Origin: TA-20 sp035935115
Lineage (GTDB): Archaea > Thermoproteota > Nitrososphaeria > Nitrososphaerales > Nitrosopumilaceae
Assembly (NCBI GenBank): GCA_035935115.1
Contig: DASYXK010000001.1
Coordinates: 1 to 64,000 of the forward strand
Length of the DNA stretch: 64,000 nt
Reading direction: 5' to 3'
Numbering within the stretch: the stretch's first letter is position 1; each line of letters opens with the position of its first letter. The position numbers and the translations under genes were made by a program. Under the pieces are notes generated by a model. The model did no database searches, was not told the origin of the DNA, and saw only the letters and a list, made by a program, of their open reading frames with translations. This document shows, in pieces, positions 40,945-49,311 of the stretch.

Positions 40945-42507
40945 CTAAACCCCCATTACTCCTTTCATAAACGGAATTATTTGGTTAAAGAAGACATCAG
41001 GGTATATTCCAACTACAATTGTAAATCCTGCTAATACCATCATAGGAGCTGTAACGTACCAATTTGCTTCTTTTGTATTTTCAAGATGTTCTGGAAGTTT
41101 ACCGAAAAATACTCTTTTTATCATCCACAAAATATAGGCCATTGTAATAACAGTAGCTACCAATCCCAAACCAAAGGCAATCATCCTTATCGTTGAACCT
41201 TGTTGTATTGCAGTTTGTAATGCACCATAAAACATAGTCCATTCTGCCATGAACCCGCTAGTTGGAGGAATGCCCATTATAGTAAGCGCGCCAATAAATG
41301 CACAAACTGCAGTAATTGGCATTTTCCCTGCAAGTCCACCCATCTTTGTTATACTTCTTGTGCCAACTTGCAAAATAATGGCTCCTACCATCATGAAAAG
41401 TAAAACCTTTCCAAGACTATGTGAAACAAACAACATCTCTGCTCCAGAAAGTCCTAGTACTGATGAAGATCCTATTCCAAACATAAGGTATCCCATCTGG
41501 CTTATGCTGGAATAAGCAAGCAATTTTCTAATGTCGTCTTGCATCAACGCCATAACACCGGCATAAATCATTGTAATAAGACCCCACAAGTTCAGATAAA
41601 GTGCAAAGTGATCATATTGACCTGGCAGAAGCACAATTAGTAATCTGAAAAATCCGTATGCTCCAACTCCAAGCATTGCACCAGAAGAAAGTGCGTTTAG
41701 AGGAGTTGGAGCTGCTCGATAAACATGTGGTAACCAAATATGAAGAACAAATGCCGCCATCTTTACGCCAAGTCCAATTATTATTGCAACTGCCGCAAGT
41801 GAGAGAATATTTGGTGGAATTCCATGTTCTTTAATGTCTACAAAATTAAAACTTCCAACATTCAGTCCAATGGCTAGAAATCCTAAAAGTAAGACAACTG
41901 CACCAACATGTGTCCAGAAAAGGAATAGTAGTGCTACTCTTCTTTTTTCTTCATATCCCCAGAAGGCAAGCATAAAGAAAGCTGGAATAAGCATAACCTC
42001 AAAGAAAACATAAAATTCGATCAAGTTTGTTGCAAGTACAGTGCCTAACATTCCCATGGCCATTACAAGAAATAGTGCAAAGTAAACTCCGATCTGATGA
42101 TTCAGATATCCTTTCAGCGATGATGATTCAATCATCGCAGTAGAACTTCCATCTCCTACCACTTGCTTTTGTCTATTCATTCTTTCTTCAAATTGTGAAG
42201 TTATTTTTGCAACCATGTATGGTTTTGAAAATAGTGCAAGTACTGTTGATATCACATAGATTATAATTGCAAAAGGTGATGCTAATCCGTCAAGTAAGAA
42301 CCCAAACTCCCCAAACAGTTTAGTCCAAGGATAATGTTCTTCATATGTTCCTGAAAACACCGGTACTATCATCATAGTTGTGCAATAAAGCAACAAACCA
42401 AAGGTAAACCAAGCTGCTGCATTTGGTCCTGATTTTTTGCCAAGATAATACGCTACAGGTGACAGTAACAGCGGTAAAAAGACCGCTTGTAACAAAATAT
42501 GTTCCAC
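40945..42507 (-). CDS. nuoM: Complex I subunit M
   Basis: A 520-aa antiporter-like subunit: EFYVFFEVMLIPAFFMLAFWG (Glu), VKMAAFVLHIWLPHVYRAAPTPLNALSSG (Lys and the HVYRAAPTP motif). An extra hydrophilic insertion of about 40 residues (about 93-135, SQFEERMNRQKQVVGDGSS) lies in the loop after the third helix region and is unlike bacterial NuoM. Its last base is shared with the first base of nuoK's stop region, so translation is coupled. Confidence 0.96.
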   Translation of the reverse strand: MEHILLQAVFLPLLLSPVAYYLGKKSGPNAAAWFTFGLLLYCTTMMIVPVFSGTYEEHYPWTKLFGEFGFLLDGLASPFAIIIYVISTVLALFSKPYMVAKITSQFEERMNRQKQVVGDGSSTAMIESSSLKGYLNHQIGVYFALFLVMAMGMLGTVLATNLIEFYVFFEVMLIPAFFMLAFWGYEEKRRVALLFLFWTHVGAVVLLLGFLAIGLNVGSFNFVDIKEHGIPPNILSLAAVAIIIGLGVKMAAFVLHIWLPHVYRAAPTPLNALSSGAMLGVGAYGFFRLLIVLLPGQYDHFALYLNLWGLITMIYAGVMALMQDDIRKLLAYSSISQMGYLMFGIGSSSVLGLSGAEMLFVSHSLGKVLLFMMVGAIILQVGTRSITKMGGLAGKMPITAVCAFIGALTIMGIPPTSGFMAEWTMFYGALQTAIQQGSTIRMIAFGLGLVATVITMAYILWMIKRVFFGKLPEHLENTKEANWYVTAPMMVLAGFTIVVGIYPDVFFNQIIPFMKGVMGV

Positions 42508-42821
42508 TATCCTTTCAAACTCCTAAAGTCTGCGATATCGATATTCCTATACATTCTATAGGCAACAATGATTAATGCAAGCCCAACAGCTACTTCCGCT
42601 GCAGCAATAGCTATAGAAAATAGTGCAAGTGTTTGTCCTTGACTATTTGGAATAAATCTAGCAAAAGCAACCAAGTTGAGGTTTGCTGAATTAACAATCA
42701 TCTCTATAGCAAAAAGCATCCTTATTGCATTTCTTTTTACAGATAGACCATATATCCCAATGGCCAAAAGTGCCACGGAGACTAGAACAAAATCAATCAG
42801 TCCGTTGCTCATTTGTAACAT
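42507..42821 (-). CDS. nuoK: Complex I subunit K
   Basis: A 104-aa three-helix subunit. The buried glutamates of the family are visible in LFAIEMIVNSANLNLVAF and IAAAEVAVGLALIIVAYR. It forms part of the membrane arm and overlaps nuoJ by 29 bases and adjoins nuoM. Start at ATG 42821 (MLQMSNGLIDFVLV); an internal ATG four codons in is also possible. Confidence 0.95.
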   Translation of the reverse strand: MLQMSNGLIDFVLVSVALLAIGIYGLSVKRNAIRMLFAIEMIVNSANLNLVAFARFIPNSQGQTLALFSIAIAAAEVAVGLALIIVAYRMYRNIDIADFRSLKG

Positions 42822-43326
42822 CCTCCCTCTTTGCTAATGCAAGAGCACCAATAACTGACGATGTCAGAATAAGTGCCATCACAATTAATGCTGGCGAATA
42901 ATATGTAAGAAAATCTTCGCCTATTTTTCTATAATCTATGGTTTGAGTACTAGTTTCCATTGTCTTTAATCCAGATCCAATTATAATAGTTCCAATTCCG
43001 AGCATCACAATGATCATCAGCGCTATACCAGCATATCTTCTGCGCGAATCTTCTATCTTGTTGAAAATTAGTTCGCGTCTTACAAGCATTACGGTAAATA
43101 GTATAAGCACTGCAATTGAACCGACATAAACTGAAAGTTGAAACATTGCTACAAATGGAGAATCTAAAAGTAAGAAAAATCCAGCAATTCCAGAAAGTGT
43201 GATCATCAGAGCAATTGAACCATAAATCAACGAACGAATTTCAAGTGCGGCAATCGCAGAACCAATTGTTAAAACAGATACAGCTAAAAAGATAGAATCA
43301 ACCATGTGTTGCACCCCGTTTGCCAA
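42793..43326 (-). CDS. nuoJ: Complex I subunit J
   Basis: A 177-aa five-helix subunit with the conserved SPFVAMFQLSVYVGSIAVLILFTVML helix (quoted from its YVGSIAVLILF core). Its C-terminal 9 codons overlap nuoK and its start overlaps nuoI, a pattern of tight translational coupling within the nuo operon. Confidence 0.95.
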   Translation of the reverse strand: MANGVQHMVDSIFLAVSVLTIGSAIAALEIRSLIYGSIALMITLSGIAGFFLLLDSPFVAMFQLSVYVGSIAVLILFTVMLVRRELIFNKIEDSRRRYAGIALMIIVMLGIGTIIIGSGLKTMETSTQTIDYRKIGEDFLTYYSPALIVMALILTSSVIGALALAKREDVTNEQRTD

Positions 43327-43795
43327 TCTTTATCTCTACATCTTGTGATATGTTTGGTTTTACAGCAAGCTGGCTCGGGGTATAGATCAAAGCAGATTTG
43401 GTAAATGAAGAAAGCTCGTAGTCATTTGTCATGTATAGTGCATAAAATGGACATGCGTCTACACACAATCCACAGAAAACACATTTTCCATAATCGATCT
43501 GTGGCATTATTGCTTTCTTGTTTTGTTTCCAATTCTCGTTCACTTTCACCATACCAATGGCTTCCGCAATTCCCTCACATGCAACAGAACATAGCTGGCA
43601 ACCTGTACATTTATCATGGAACAATATGTGTCGTCCCCTAAGGCCAGCAATTCCTACTCCTGTTTGCGGATCGAATTGGAAGCCATCGCCTACAAACTTC
43701 AATTTCTGTTCTGGATATCGTAACGTAAATCGCTTCACGGCAAGGTGTTTTACACCAGAATTCAAAGCTCGTATTATACCACCTGCAGTACTCAT
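43298..43795 (-). CDS. nuoI: Complex I subunit I (two 4Fe-4S)
   Basis: A 165-aa peripheral ferredoxin-like subunit carrying clusters N6a and N6b. The motifs are C63-x2-C66-x2-C69-x3-C73 and C105-x2-C108-x2-C111-x3-C115P. It passes electrons toward NuoB. An N-terminal amphipathic part (about 1-40) docks to the membrane. Position 74 after the first motif is Glu where Pro is common. Confidence 0.96.
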   Translation of the reverse strand: MSTAGGIIRALNSGVKHLAVKRFTLRYPEQKLKFVGDGFQFDPQTGVGIAGLRGRHILFHDKCTGCQLCSVACEGIAEAIGMVKVNENWKQNKKAIMPQIDYGKCVFCGLCVDACPFYALYMTNDYELSSFTKSALIYTPSQLAVKPNISQDVEIKIGKRGATHG

Positions 43796-45093
43796 TGTAT
43801 CAATCCTCCGTGTCCCAAGACACCTGCATATAGCAATCCGAGAGCTATAAAGATGTTAATGAATGCTAATCCAATCAATTTGTACCATCCAGTATGCAAA
43901 AGCATATCTATCCTAATTCTTGGGAATACACCTCTTGGCAACAAAATTACTAGTATGACACCAACTGTCTTGATTACAAACCAAAGTGTGCCATTAAGCA
44001 TTTCTTGATCAAAGAGAGGAAGACCTGGAATGTGTGCTGTTATTGGACCAATTGTTATTCCATTTGTGATTATTTCTTGCGGGAATGGAGGCCATACCAT
44101 AGGACCGTTCCATCCTCCCAAAAATAATACCGTAAATAAACCAGCAAAAGCATATAGTTTCAGATAGGTTCCAAGTTGAATAAGTCCATACATCATACCA
44201 GAAAATTCAGTTAACCAACCTGCAACAATTTCGCTTTCTGCTTCTGGCAAGTCAAATGGTATTCTTTCAAGTTCTGCTAAAATTGTAGTAAAAAATACAA
44301 TAGCACCTATTGGCATAAACACAATCCACCAGTAATGTTGTTGCGACTCAACAATTTCTGTCAGGTTTAAAGTTCCTGTCAAAATGACAATACCGAGAAG
44401 AGAAAGTATGAGTGGAATTTCAAATGAGATCATTTGGTGGAGTGCCCTAATTCCTCCAATAAATGGCCATTTACTATTTGCAGACCATGATGAGAGCACT
44501 GTTATTATAGGAAAGAATCCAATTGTTGCAAAAACTGCTAATAATCCTACATTGGGATTTGACACAACCCAGCCAGGTGCAACAGGAATTAGAGATGTAA
44601 GTGCTGCAGCTGTTCCTACAAAAAGTAAGGGTGCAACCCAGAAGATTGGTTTGTCTGCTTTTGCAGGAATGATTATTTCTTTTGAAATTAATTTTAATCC
44701 ATCACCCATAAGTTGTAAGATTCCCTCAATCTTTCCACAATAAAGCGGTCCTACTCGAAGCTGTATTTTTGCAAGAAATTTTCTTTCAACGAAAATTGTT
44801 GCTGCTGCAAGAAGAGCCGCAAATCCAAATCCAGGAAAAGCGATAATTCTGAAAAATTCTGTATGAATTAATGATTTTATAATAGGAATAGTTCTTGATG
44901 GATCAGCCATCCAAGTCATTGCAAGATATGGTGTGAGAAGTTGACCGTTAACTACTGGAAGTTTAATGTAAAAAAGTAGAATAAAAACAAGGGGTAAGCC
45001 AACAAGCGAAAAAATTAGAAGTACCCAAAATATAATATCGGTCAGAGACGCAATAAATCTACTTAATCTAAACTCTGGTGCAATTGTTGACAT
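43792..45093 (-). CDS. nuoH: Complex I subunit H
   Basis: A 433-aa, eight-helix subunit forming the quinone-entry channel. Conserved elements include ERKFLAKIQLRVGP, GDGLKLISKE, FDLPEAESEIVAGWLTEFSGM and LPRGVFPRIRIDML. Overlaps nuoI by four bases. Length is slightly above the bacterial average because of an extended N-terminus (about 1-50). Confidence 0.97.
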   Translation of the reverse strand: MSTIAPEFRLSRFIASLTDIIFWVLLIFSLVGLPLVFILLFYIKLPVVNGQLLTPYLAMTWMADPSRTIPIIKSLIHTEFFRIIAFPGFGFAALLAAATIFVERKFLAKIQLRVGPLYCGKIEGILQLMGDGLKLISKEIIIPAKADKPIFWVAPLLFVGTAAALTSLIPVAPGWVVSNPNVGLLAVFATIGFFPIITVLSSWSANSKWPFIGGIRALHQMISFEIPLILSLLGIVILTGTLNLTEIVESQQHYWWIVFMPIGAIVFFTTILAELERIPFDLPEAESEIVAGWLTEFSGMMYGLIQLGTYLKLYAFAGLFTVLFLGGWNGPMVWPPFPQEIITNGITIGPITAHIPGLPLFDQEMLNGTLWFVIKTVGVILVILLPRGVFPRIRIDMLLHTGWYKLIGLAFINIFIALGLLYAGVLGHGGLIQ

Positions 45094-46227
45094 TTATCTA
45101 TCAGCCTCCACAGGCCAGTAATTCAAACTCCAATAAACAGATGGCATGTTTCCAAGCTTCTCACCTTTTAGTAAGTATGGTATACAGATCAAATTCCTAA
45201 AAGAACCAACGCTTATCTTGACTCTATACGGTTCTGGTCTGTTGTTAGATATAACATGGAATCCTAGGGAGCCTCTTCCAGATTCCACTCTTCTATAAGC
45301 TTCATCATTTCCACCTTTTGGGTTTGGTTTTAGCTTGGTTCTCACAGAACCAGACTTTGGCATTTTTTTCAATGCGTCCTTTATTATTCTACAACTTTCA
45401 AACATCTCAAGATATGGAATAAGCGATCTTGCGTAAGAATCTCCCTCTTTTAGAACTTGAGTTTCAAAATCAAGATTCTCATAAACATCATATGGTTCCT
45501 TTTTTCGCAAATCAAAATCTACACCAGAAGCACGAAGCACAGAACCTGTCGTTCCAAGCCGTATTGCATCCATTCTTGATAAAATACCAGTTCCCTCTGT
45601 TCTTTGTCTTAAAACTGGATTTTGGTAGAAAATGTCTTGATATTCCTTTATTCGTTTTTCAAAATAATTTACTTGTCTAAGACATCTTTCTTCAAAATTA
45701 GCTGGTAAATCGTTTCTTACACCACCTGGAACAAAATATGCGTGTGTAACTCTTGCACCGGACATTGCTTCTAACAGATCTATAAACAGTTCACGGTCTC
45801 CTGCTGGCCACATAAACATTGTTGAATGTCCTAAGAAAATTCCGTAAATAGCAAGCCAGTATAATGTATAGATACAACGGTTAAGTTCCGAAGCTATTAC
45901 TCGGATATATTTTGCTCTTTCTGGAACTTCAATTCCCAAAAGATCTTCAACTGCAAGACAATACGGATACAAAATATTGCAAGAATCATGAATTACTGGT
46001 CTTTCAAGATGTGGAATATTTTGTATGTAGTTTCTATATTCCGCCATTTTTTCTTCTCCACGGTGAACGTATCCAGGATCAGGATCACAGGAAACAATGT
46101 AATCTCCATCAACTTTTATGATAAGTCTCATGTGACCAGACCCTGGATGCTGTGGCCCAACATTTAGAGTCATTATTCTGTCGTCTACTGTTTCTAGTTG
46201 AATACCTGGCGGCAATTGTGTTGTCAT
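45094..46227 (-). CDS. nuoD: Complex I subunit D (49-kDa type)
   Basis: A 377-aa peripheral subunit related to [NiFe]-hydrogenase large subunits. NVGPQHPGSGHMRLIIKVDGD carries the quinone-site His-Tyr region (QHPGSGHMR core), PGYVHRGEEKMAEYRNY follows, and RVESGRGSLGFHVISNN lies near the end. It forms the quinone-binding cavity with NuoB. Adjacent genes are directly abutting. Confidence 0.96.
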   Translation of the reverse strand: MTTQLPPGIQLETVDDRIMTLNVGPQHPGSGHMRLIIKVDGDYIVSCDPDPGYVHRGEEKMAEYRNYIQNIPHLERPVIHDSCNILYPYCLAVEDLLGIEVPERAKYIRVIASELNRCIYTLYWLAIYGIFLGHSTMFMWPAGDRELFIDLLEAMSGARVTHAYFVPGGVRNDLPANFEERCLRQVNYFEKRIKEYQDIFYQNPVLRQRTEGTGILSRMDAIRLGTTGSVLRASGVDFDLRKKEPYDVYENLDFETQVLKEGDSYARSLIPYLEMFESCRIIKDALKKMPKSGSVRTKLKPNPKGGNDEAYRRVESGRGSLGFHVISNNRPEPYRVKISVGSFRNLICIPYLLKGEKLGNMPSVYWSLNYWPVEADR

Positions 46228-46229
46228 TT

Positions 46230-46910
46230 CTATCTACCTTTTATTTTGAAGTCCTTTCTAAATGGTGGAATATCTGCCCAGTCCTCTGGCAAAAGTAATC
46301 TTCTGTTATCTGGATGACCTTCAAAGTACACACCAAACATCTCAAAGCATTCTCTTTCATGAAATTCTACACTATAAAATACATCTCGTAAAGATGGTGT
46401 TCTGGTACTATCTTTTCCTGGGTTTGGAATATCTTCTCTAGGAACTCTAGTTGCTAAAGCAATTATTTTATTTCCAAGTAGTTCATCTGTATATGATCCT
46501 AAATGATAAACAACTTCAATTTCTTTTGAATCAGGATAGTCAACACCTCCTACAGATTCAGCGTGATCAAATTTTAGCTCATCACGAATAAAATAGGCAA
46601 CGTCTAGAATGTCTTCTCTTTTTGTATTTACTCTTATTCTGTTTGGCCTTACATAATTAATAACTGCTTTTTGTCCAAATTTTGAGACAATCTTATCAGC
46701 CATTGATTTTTCAAATGGTGGTATAGGTTGGGCATGAATTGGAACATCATGCGATAAATCAATTCCTTTTTCTTCATAATACTTCTTGGCTTCTTCTTTT
46801 GTTAGTTTTGTAGAGTCACCATCTGATTCATTATTTTGATCAGTATCTAATTTTGTTACATCAACATCGGTTTCACTGGATTCAATGTCATCTTTTTTTT
46901 TAGATTTCAT
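46230..46910 (-). CDS. nuoC: Complex I subunit C
   Basis: A 226-aa peripheral subunit (30-kDa type). ATRVPREDIPNPGKDSTRTPSLRDVFYSVEFHERECFEMFGVYFEGHPDNRRLLLPEDW contains the family motif, best seen as ERECFEMFGVYFEGHPD. An acidic N-terminal extension of about 45 residues (SSETDVDVTKLDTDQNNES) precedes the core and is not found in bacterial NuoC. Confidence 0.95.
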   Translation of the reverse strand: MKSKKKDDIESSETDVDVTKLDTDQNNESDGDSTKLTKEEAKKYYEEKGIDLSHDVPIHAQPIPPFEKSMADKIVSKFGQKAVINYVRPNRIRVNTKREDILDVAYFIRDELKFDHAESVGGVDYPDSKEIEVVYHLGSYTDELLGNKIIALATRVPREDIPNPGKDSTRTPSLRDVFYSVEFHERECFEMFGVYFEGHPDNRRLLLPEDWADIPPFRKDFKIKGR

Positions 46911-46912
46911 TA

Positions 46913-47440
46913 TTATGCCGCCTTCATTCGTTTAATTTTTTCTTGAAGTAGCATACATCCTTGTATTAGAGTTTCAGGTCTAGGTGGACAACCTGGAACG
47001 TAGACATCAACGGGAAGAACTCCATCAATTCCTGGTAAGACATTGTATGAATCAAAATAAAGTCCTCCAGTAATTGCGCATGCACCCATTGCAATGACAT
47101 ATTTTGGATCTGCCATTTGGTCATATACCATTCTTAATCGCGGAGCCATTTTTCGTGTAATTGTTCCCATCACTACAATCAAGTCACATTGTCGAAGAGA
47201 ACCAAAAGCCTCAATGATTCCAAATCTTTCTACGTCATATCTTGGACTGGATGCAGCTCCAAACTCTACACTACAACATGCTGTCTCTAAGTGGACTGGC
47301 CAAAGTGACCAGAGTCTTCCCCAGTTAATAGCATAATCTAGTGGTTTGCCTATGGCTCTCACAAGAACGTCACCTAATTTTCCAACTAGTATATTTGTAG
47401 TATGCGCTGTTGTTTCTGGCGTGAGTAGTTCTTTTAGCAA
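46913..47440 (-). CDS. nuoB: Complex I subunit B (N2 cluster)
   Basis: A 175-aa peripheral subunit holding the terminal 4Fe-4S cluster N2. The ligands Cys55 and Cys56 (ETACCSVEFGA), Cys121 (MGACAITGG) and Cys151 (VPGCPPRPE) are all present. It hands electrons to quinone at the NuoD interface. It sits directly after nuoA and before nuoC. Confidence 0.97.
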   Translation of the reverse strand: MLKELLTPETTAHTTNILVGKLGDVLVRAIGKPLDYAINWGRLWSLWPVHLETACCSVEFGAASSPRYDVERFGIIEAFGSLRQCDLIVVMGTITRKMAPRLRMVYDQMADPKYVIAMGACAITGGLYFDSYNVLPGIDGVLPVDVYVPGCPPRPETLIQGCMLLQEKIKRMKAA

Positions 47441-47483
47441 TTTTCTTCCCTACTTCGAACGTATTGGGTATTTGATTTAAAAG

Positions 47484-47900
47484 TTACCAAATACTTTTCC
47501 TCCCTGATTGATATAATGCGTATGCAAATGATGCAAACATTATTGCCAAGAATCCTATAATTGGAAGAGTGGCTGCTTTTGGAAGATTAATTATTGTACT
47601 TCCCCAAGCATACAGAAAAATTGACATGACATCAAAAACCACAAACATCAATACATATGCATAATATTGCATCATGAAATGGGTTCTACCTTCTCCTGAT
47701 GGAACTTGGCCAGATTCCATTGGTAGAAATTTGACTGGGTTACTTGTTCGTCTTGGTGCAATCATTCTAGATAAAATAAGAGCTGGTCCCGTTGCTACTA
47801 TTGCAAATCCAAACATCAGTAAAATTGGGCTAAAGCTACCGGCTACCTCTCCTACCAAAGTAGCTAACAAGCCATCCGGAGAATATAAAAAGCTATCCAC
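47484..47900 (-). CDS. nuoA: Complex I subunit A
   Basis: A 138-aa three-helix subunit and the first gene of the eleven-gene nuo operon. MESGQVPSGEGRTHFMMQYYAYVLMFVVFDVMSIFLYAW (core VVFDVMSIFLYAW) is the NuoA signature, with the buried Asp. The promoter should lie in the gap to 48008; a TATA-like element was not clearly placed. Confidence 0.93.
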   Translation of the reverse strand: MDSFLYSPDGLLATLVGEVAGSFSPILLMFGFAIVATGPALILSRMIAPRRTSNPVKFLPMESGQVPSGEGRTHFMMQYYAYVLMFVVFDVMSIFLYAWGSTIINLPKAATLPIIGFLAIMFASFAYALYQSGRKSIW

Positions 47901-48007
47901 CTTTTGCGATCGCTTTTTTAAGATGGAATTATTTTTTGTCGAATTTTTAAAAATTCTTCAAATATCTATATATCAAAACTTTTAGTATTGAATTATAAAA
48001 ATTGATT

Positions 48008-48151
48008 CTAGTGACTATGTCCACAACCACACGAGTCATGGTGGTCTTCTGCCATTGTGTGTGAATCTTTTTCTGTACATCTTGAACATTTATCAGATCC
48101 TGTTGCAGAAAAGAATCCAATTCCACATGACACACATTTCATACTTGTCAT
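48008..48151 (-). CDS. 47-aa zinc-ribbon-like protein
   Basis: ATG at 48151, stop TAG at 48008-48010. Four cysteines in two CxxC pairs (Cys6, 9, 22, 25) form a small zinc ribbon, opening MTSMKCVSCGIGFF. A histidine- and cysteine-rich tail (AEDHHDSCGCGHSH) could bind another metal ion such as copper, nickel or zinc. A TATA-like CAATAAATACC lies about 25 bp upstream. Function unknown; the tail suggests a metal-trafficking role but that is a guess. Confidence 0.7.
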   Translation of the reverse strand: MTSMKCVSCGIGFFSATGSDKCSRCTEKDSHTMAEDHHDSCGCGHSH

Positions 48152-48245
48152 GAGAGTACTCCCATAATACCGGTATTTATTGATACGTATGTAGAAATAT
48201 TAAAAATCTTAATGATTGATATATGACAATGATAAATCTGTCATC

Positions 48246-48719
48246 ATGACTATTAGCATAGGAGACAAAGCTCCAAGTTTTACCTTGGTAGATACAGATT
48301 TGAAAATGCGAAGTCTTGATGAGTTCAAGGACAAAAAAATAGTATTATCATTTTTTGTTGCAGCAAGCTCACCAGTTTGTACAAAAGAAATGTGTACTTT
48401 CAGAGATTCATGGGATCAAATATCAAAACTAGGTGCTCAAGTAATTGGCATTAGTAATGATGGACCGTTTGCAAACAAAGCTTTTGCAGAGGCGCATCAC
48501 CTTAACTTTCCAATTCTTGGAGACTACAAGAGTCAAACAATACGTGATTATGATGTACTGATGCCAGATCTCTTACATGTAAAGGGATATGATGCAGCAA
48601 AACGTTCAGTCTTCATTGTTGATGAGAAAGGCACTGTTGTATACAAGTGGGTTTCAGATAATCCACTGACTGAGCCAAACTACCAAGAGATAATGAATTT
48701 CCTTAAAAAAGGAAATTAA
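48246..48719 (+). CDS. Peroxiredoxin (AhpC/TSA, BCP-like)
   Basis: A 157-aa thioredoxin-fold peroxidase. ATG at 48246 is chosen over 48216 because the TATA-like TGATATATG (about 48218-48226) lies 24 bp upstream of it and would otherwise be in the coding part. The active-site region reads VAASSPVCTKEMCTF; the peroxidatic Cys is the one in PVC, and a second Cys follows five residues later. Against the usual PxxxTxxC the Pro is Val and the Thr is Ser, a mild deviation. It reduces H2O2 or organic peroxides. Confidence 0.9.
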   Translation: MTISIGDKAPSFTLVDTDLKMRSLDEFKDKKIVLSFFVAASSPVCTKEMCTFRDSWDQISKLGAQVIGISNDGPFANKAFAEAHHLNFPILGDYKSQTIRDYDVLMPDLLHVKGYDAAKRSVFIVDEKGTVVYKWVSDNPLTEPNYQEIMNFLKKGN

Positions 48720-48768
48720 TTTCTTTATTTTATTTTAAATTTTTACTGAATTTAAACTAGAATATTTT

Positions 48769-49311
48769 CTATTCAATCTCAACAAGAACGTCGTTCTTTG
48801 CAACAGAATTGCCTTGTTTAATTTTCATTGTCTTAATAACACCATCTTTGTGTGATTTGATAGATACTTGCATTTTCATAGATTCTAAAACGCATACCAC
48901 ATCTCCTTTTTTTACATTATCGCCTACTGCTACATTAATTGATACAACTCTTCCTGGAATCTGACTCTTGAGATATATCTGAGAGTCTACACCTGATTCT
49001 ACGCCAGAGTTTTTGTAGACGATTTTATCCAACTCTGAATGCTTATCAAATGTTATCTTTACACCATCTACAACCAGTGTCATCTTTGCAGTTGTATTCT
49101 CAAGATATTTTGCAAAATGATACGTATTATCCAGCATAAACTCGATTCCCTCAGCAGTCATGTTAAGAATCTTGAGATTTCGTTCTTTGTCTTGTATTTT
49201 TAACAGATATTCAGAATTGCCAAAAATTTTAAGAATCTCTGCATCAAGTTTCTTTTCCTGATTTTCAATTTTAAATTCCATTTTTAGGTCATACCCAGTT
49301 ATGATTTCCAA
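48769..49311 (-). CDS. Biotin carboxyl carrier protein of acyl-CoA carboxylase
   Basis: A 180-aa protein whose C-terminal domain has the biotinyl motif VLESMKMQVSI, with biotin attached at Lys146. It carries carboxybiotin between the carboxylase (next gene) and the carboxyltransferase. The N-terminal 100 residues are a family-specific linker. In ammonia-oxidising archaea this enzyme carboxylates acetyl-CoA and propionyl-CoA in the HP/HB cycle. It overlaps accC by 13 bases. ATG at 49311 is preferred; an internal ATG at 49281 is possible. Confidence 0.93.
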   Translation of the reverse strand: MEIITGYDLKMEFKIENQEKKLDAEILKIFGNSEYLLKIQDKERNLKILNMTAEGIEFMLDNTYHFAKYLENTTAKMTLVVDGVKITFDKHSELDKIVYKNSGVESGVDSQIYLKSQIPGRVVSINVAVGDNVKKGDVVCVLESMKMQVSIKSHKDGVIKTMKIKQGNSVAKNDVLVEIE

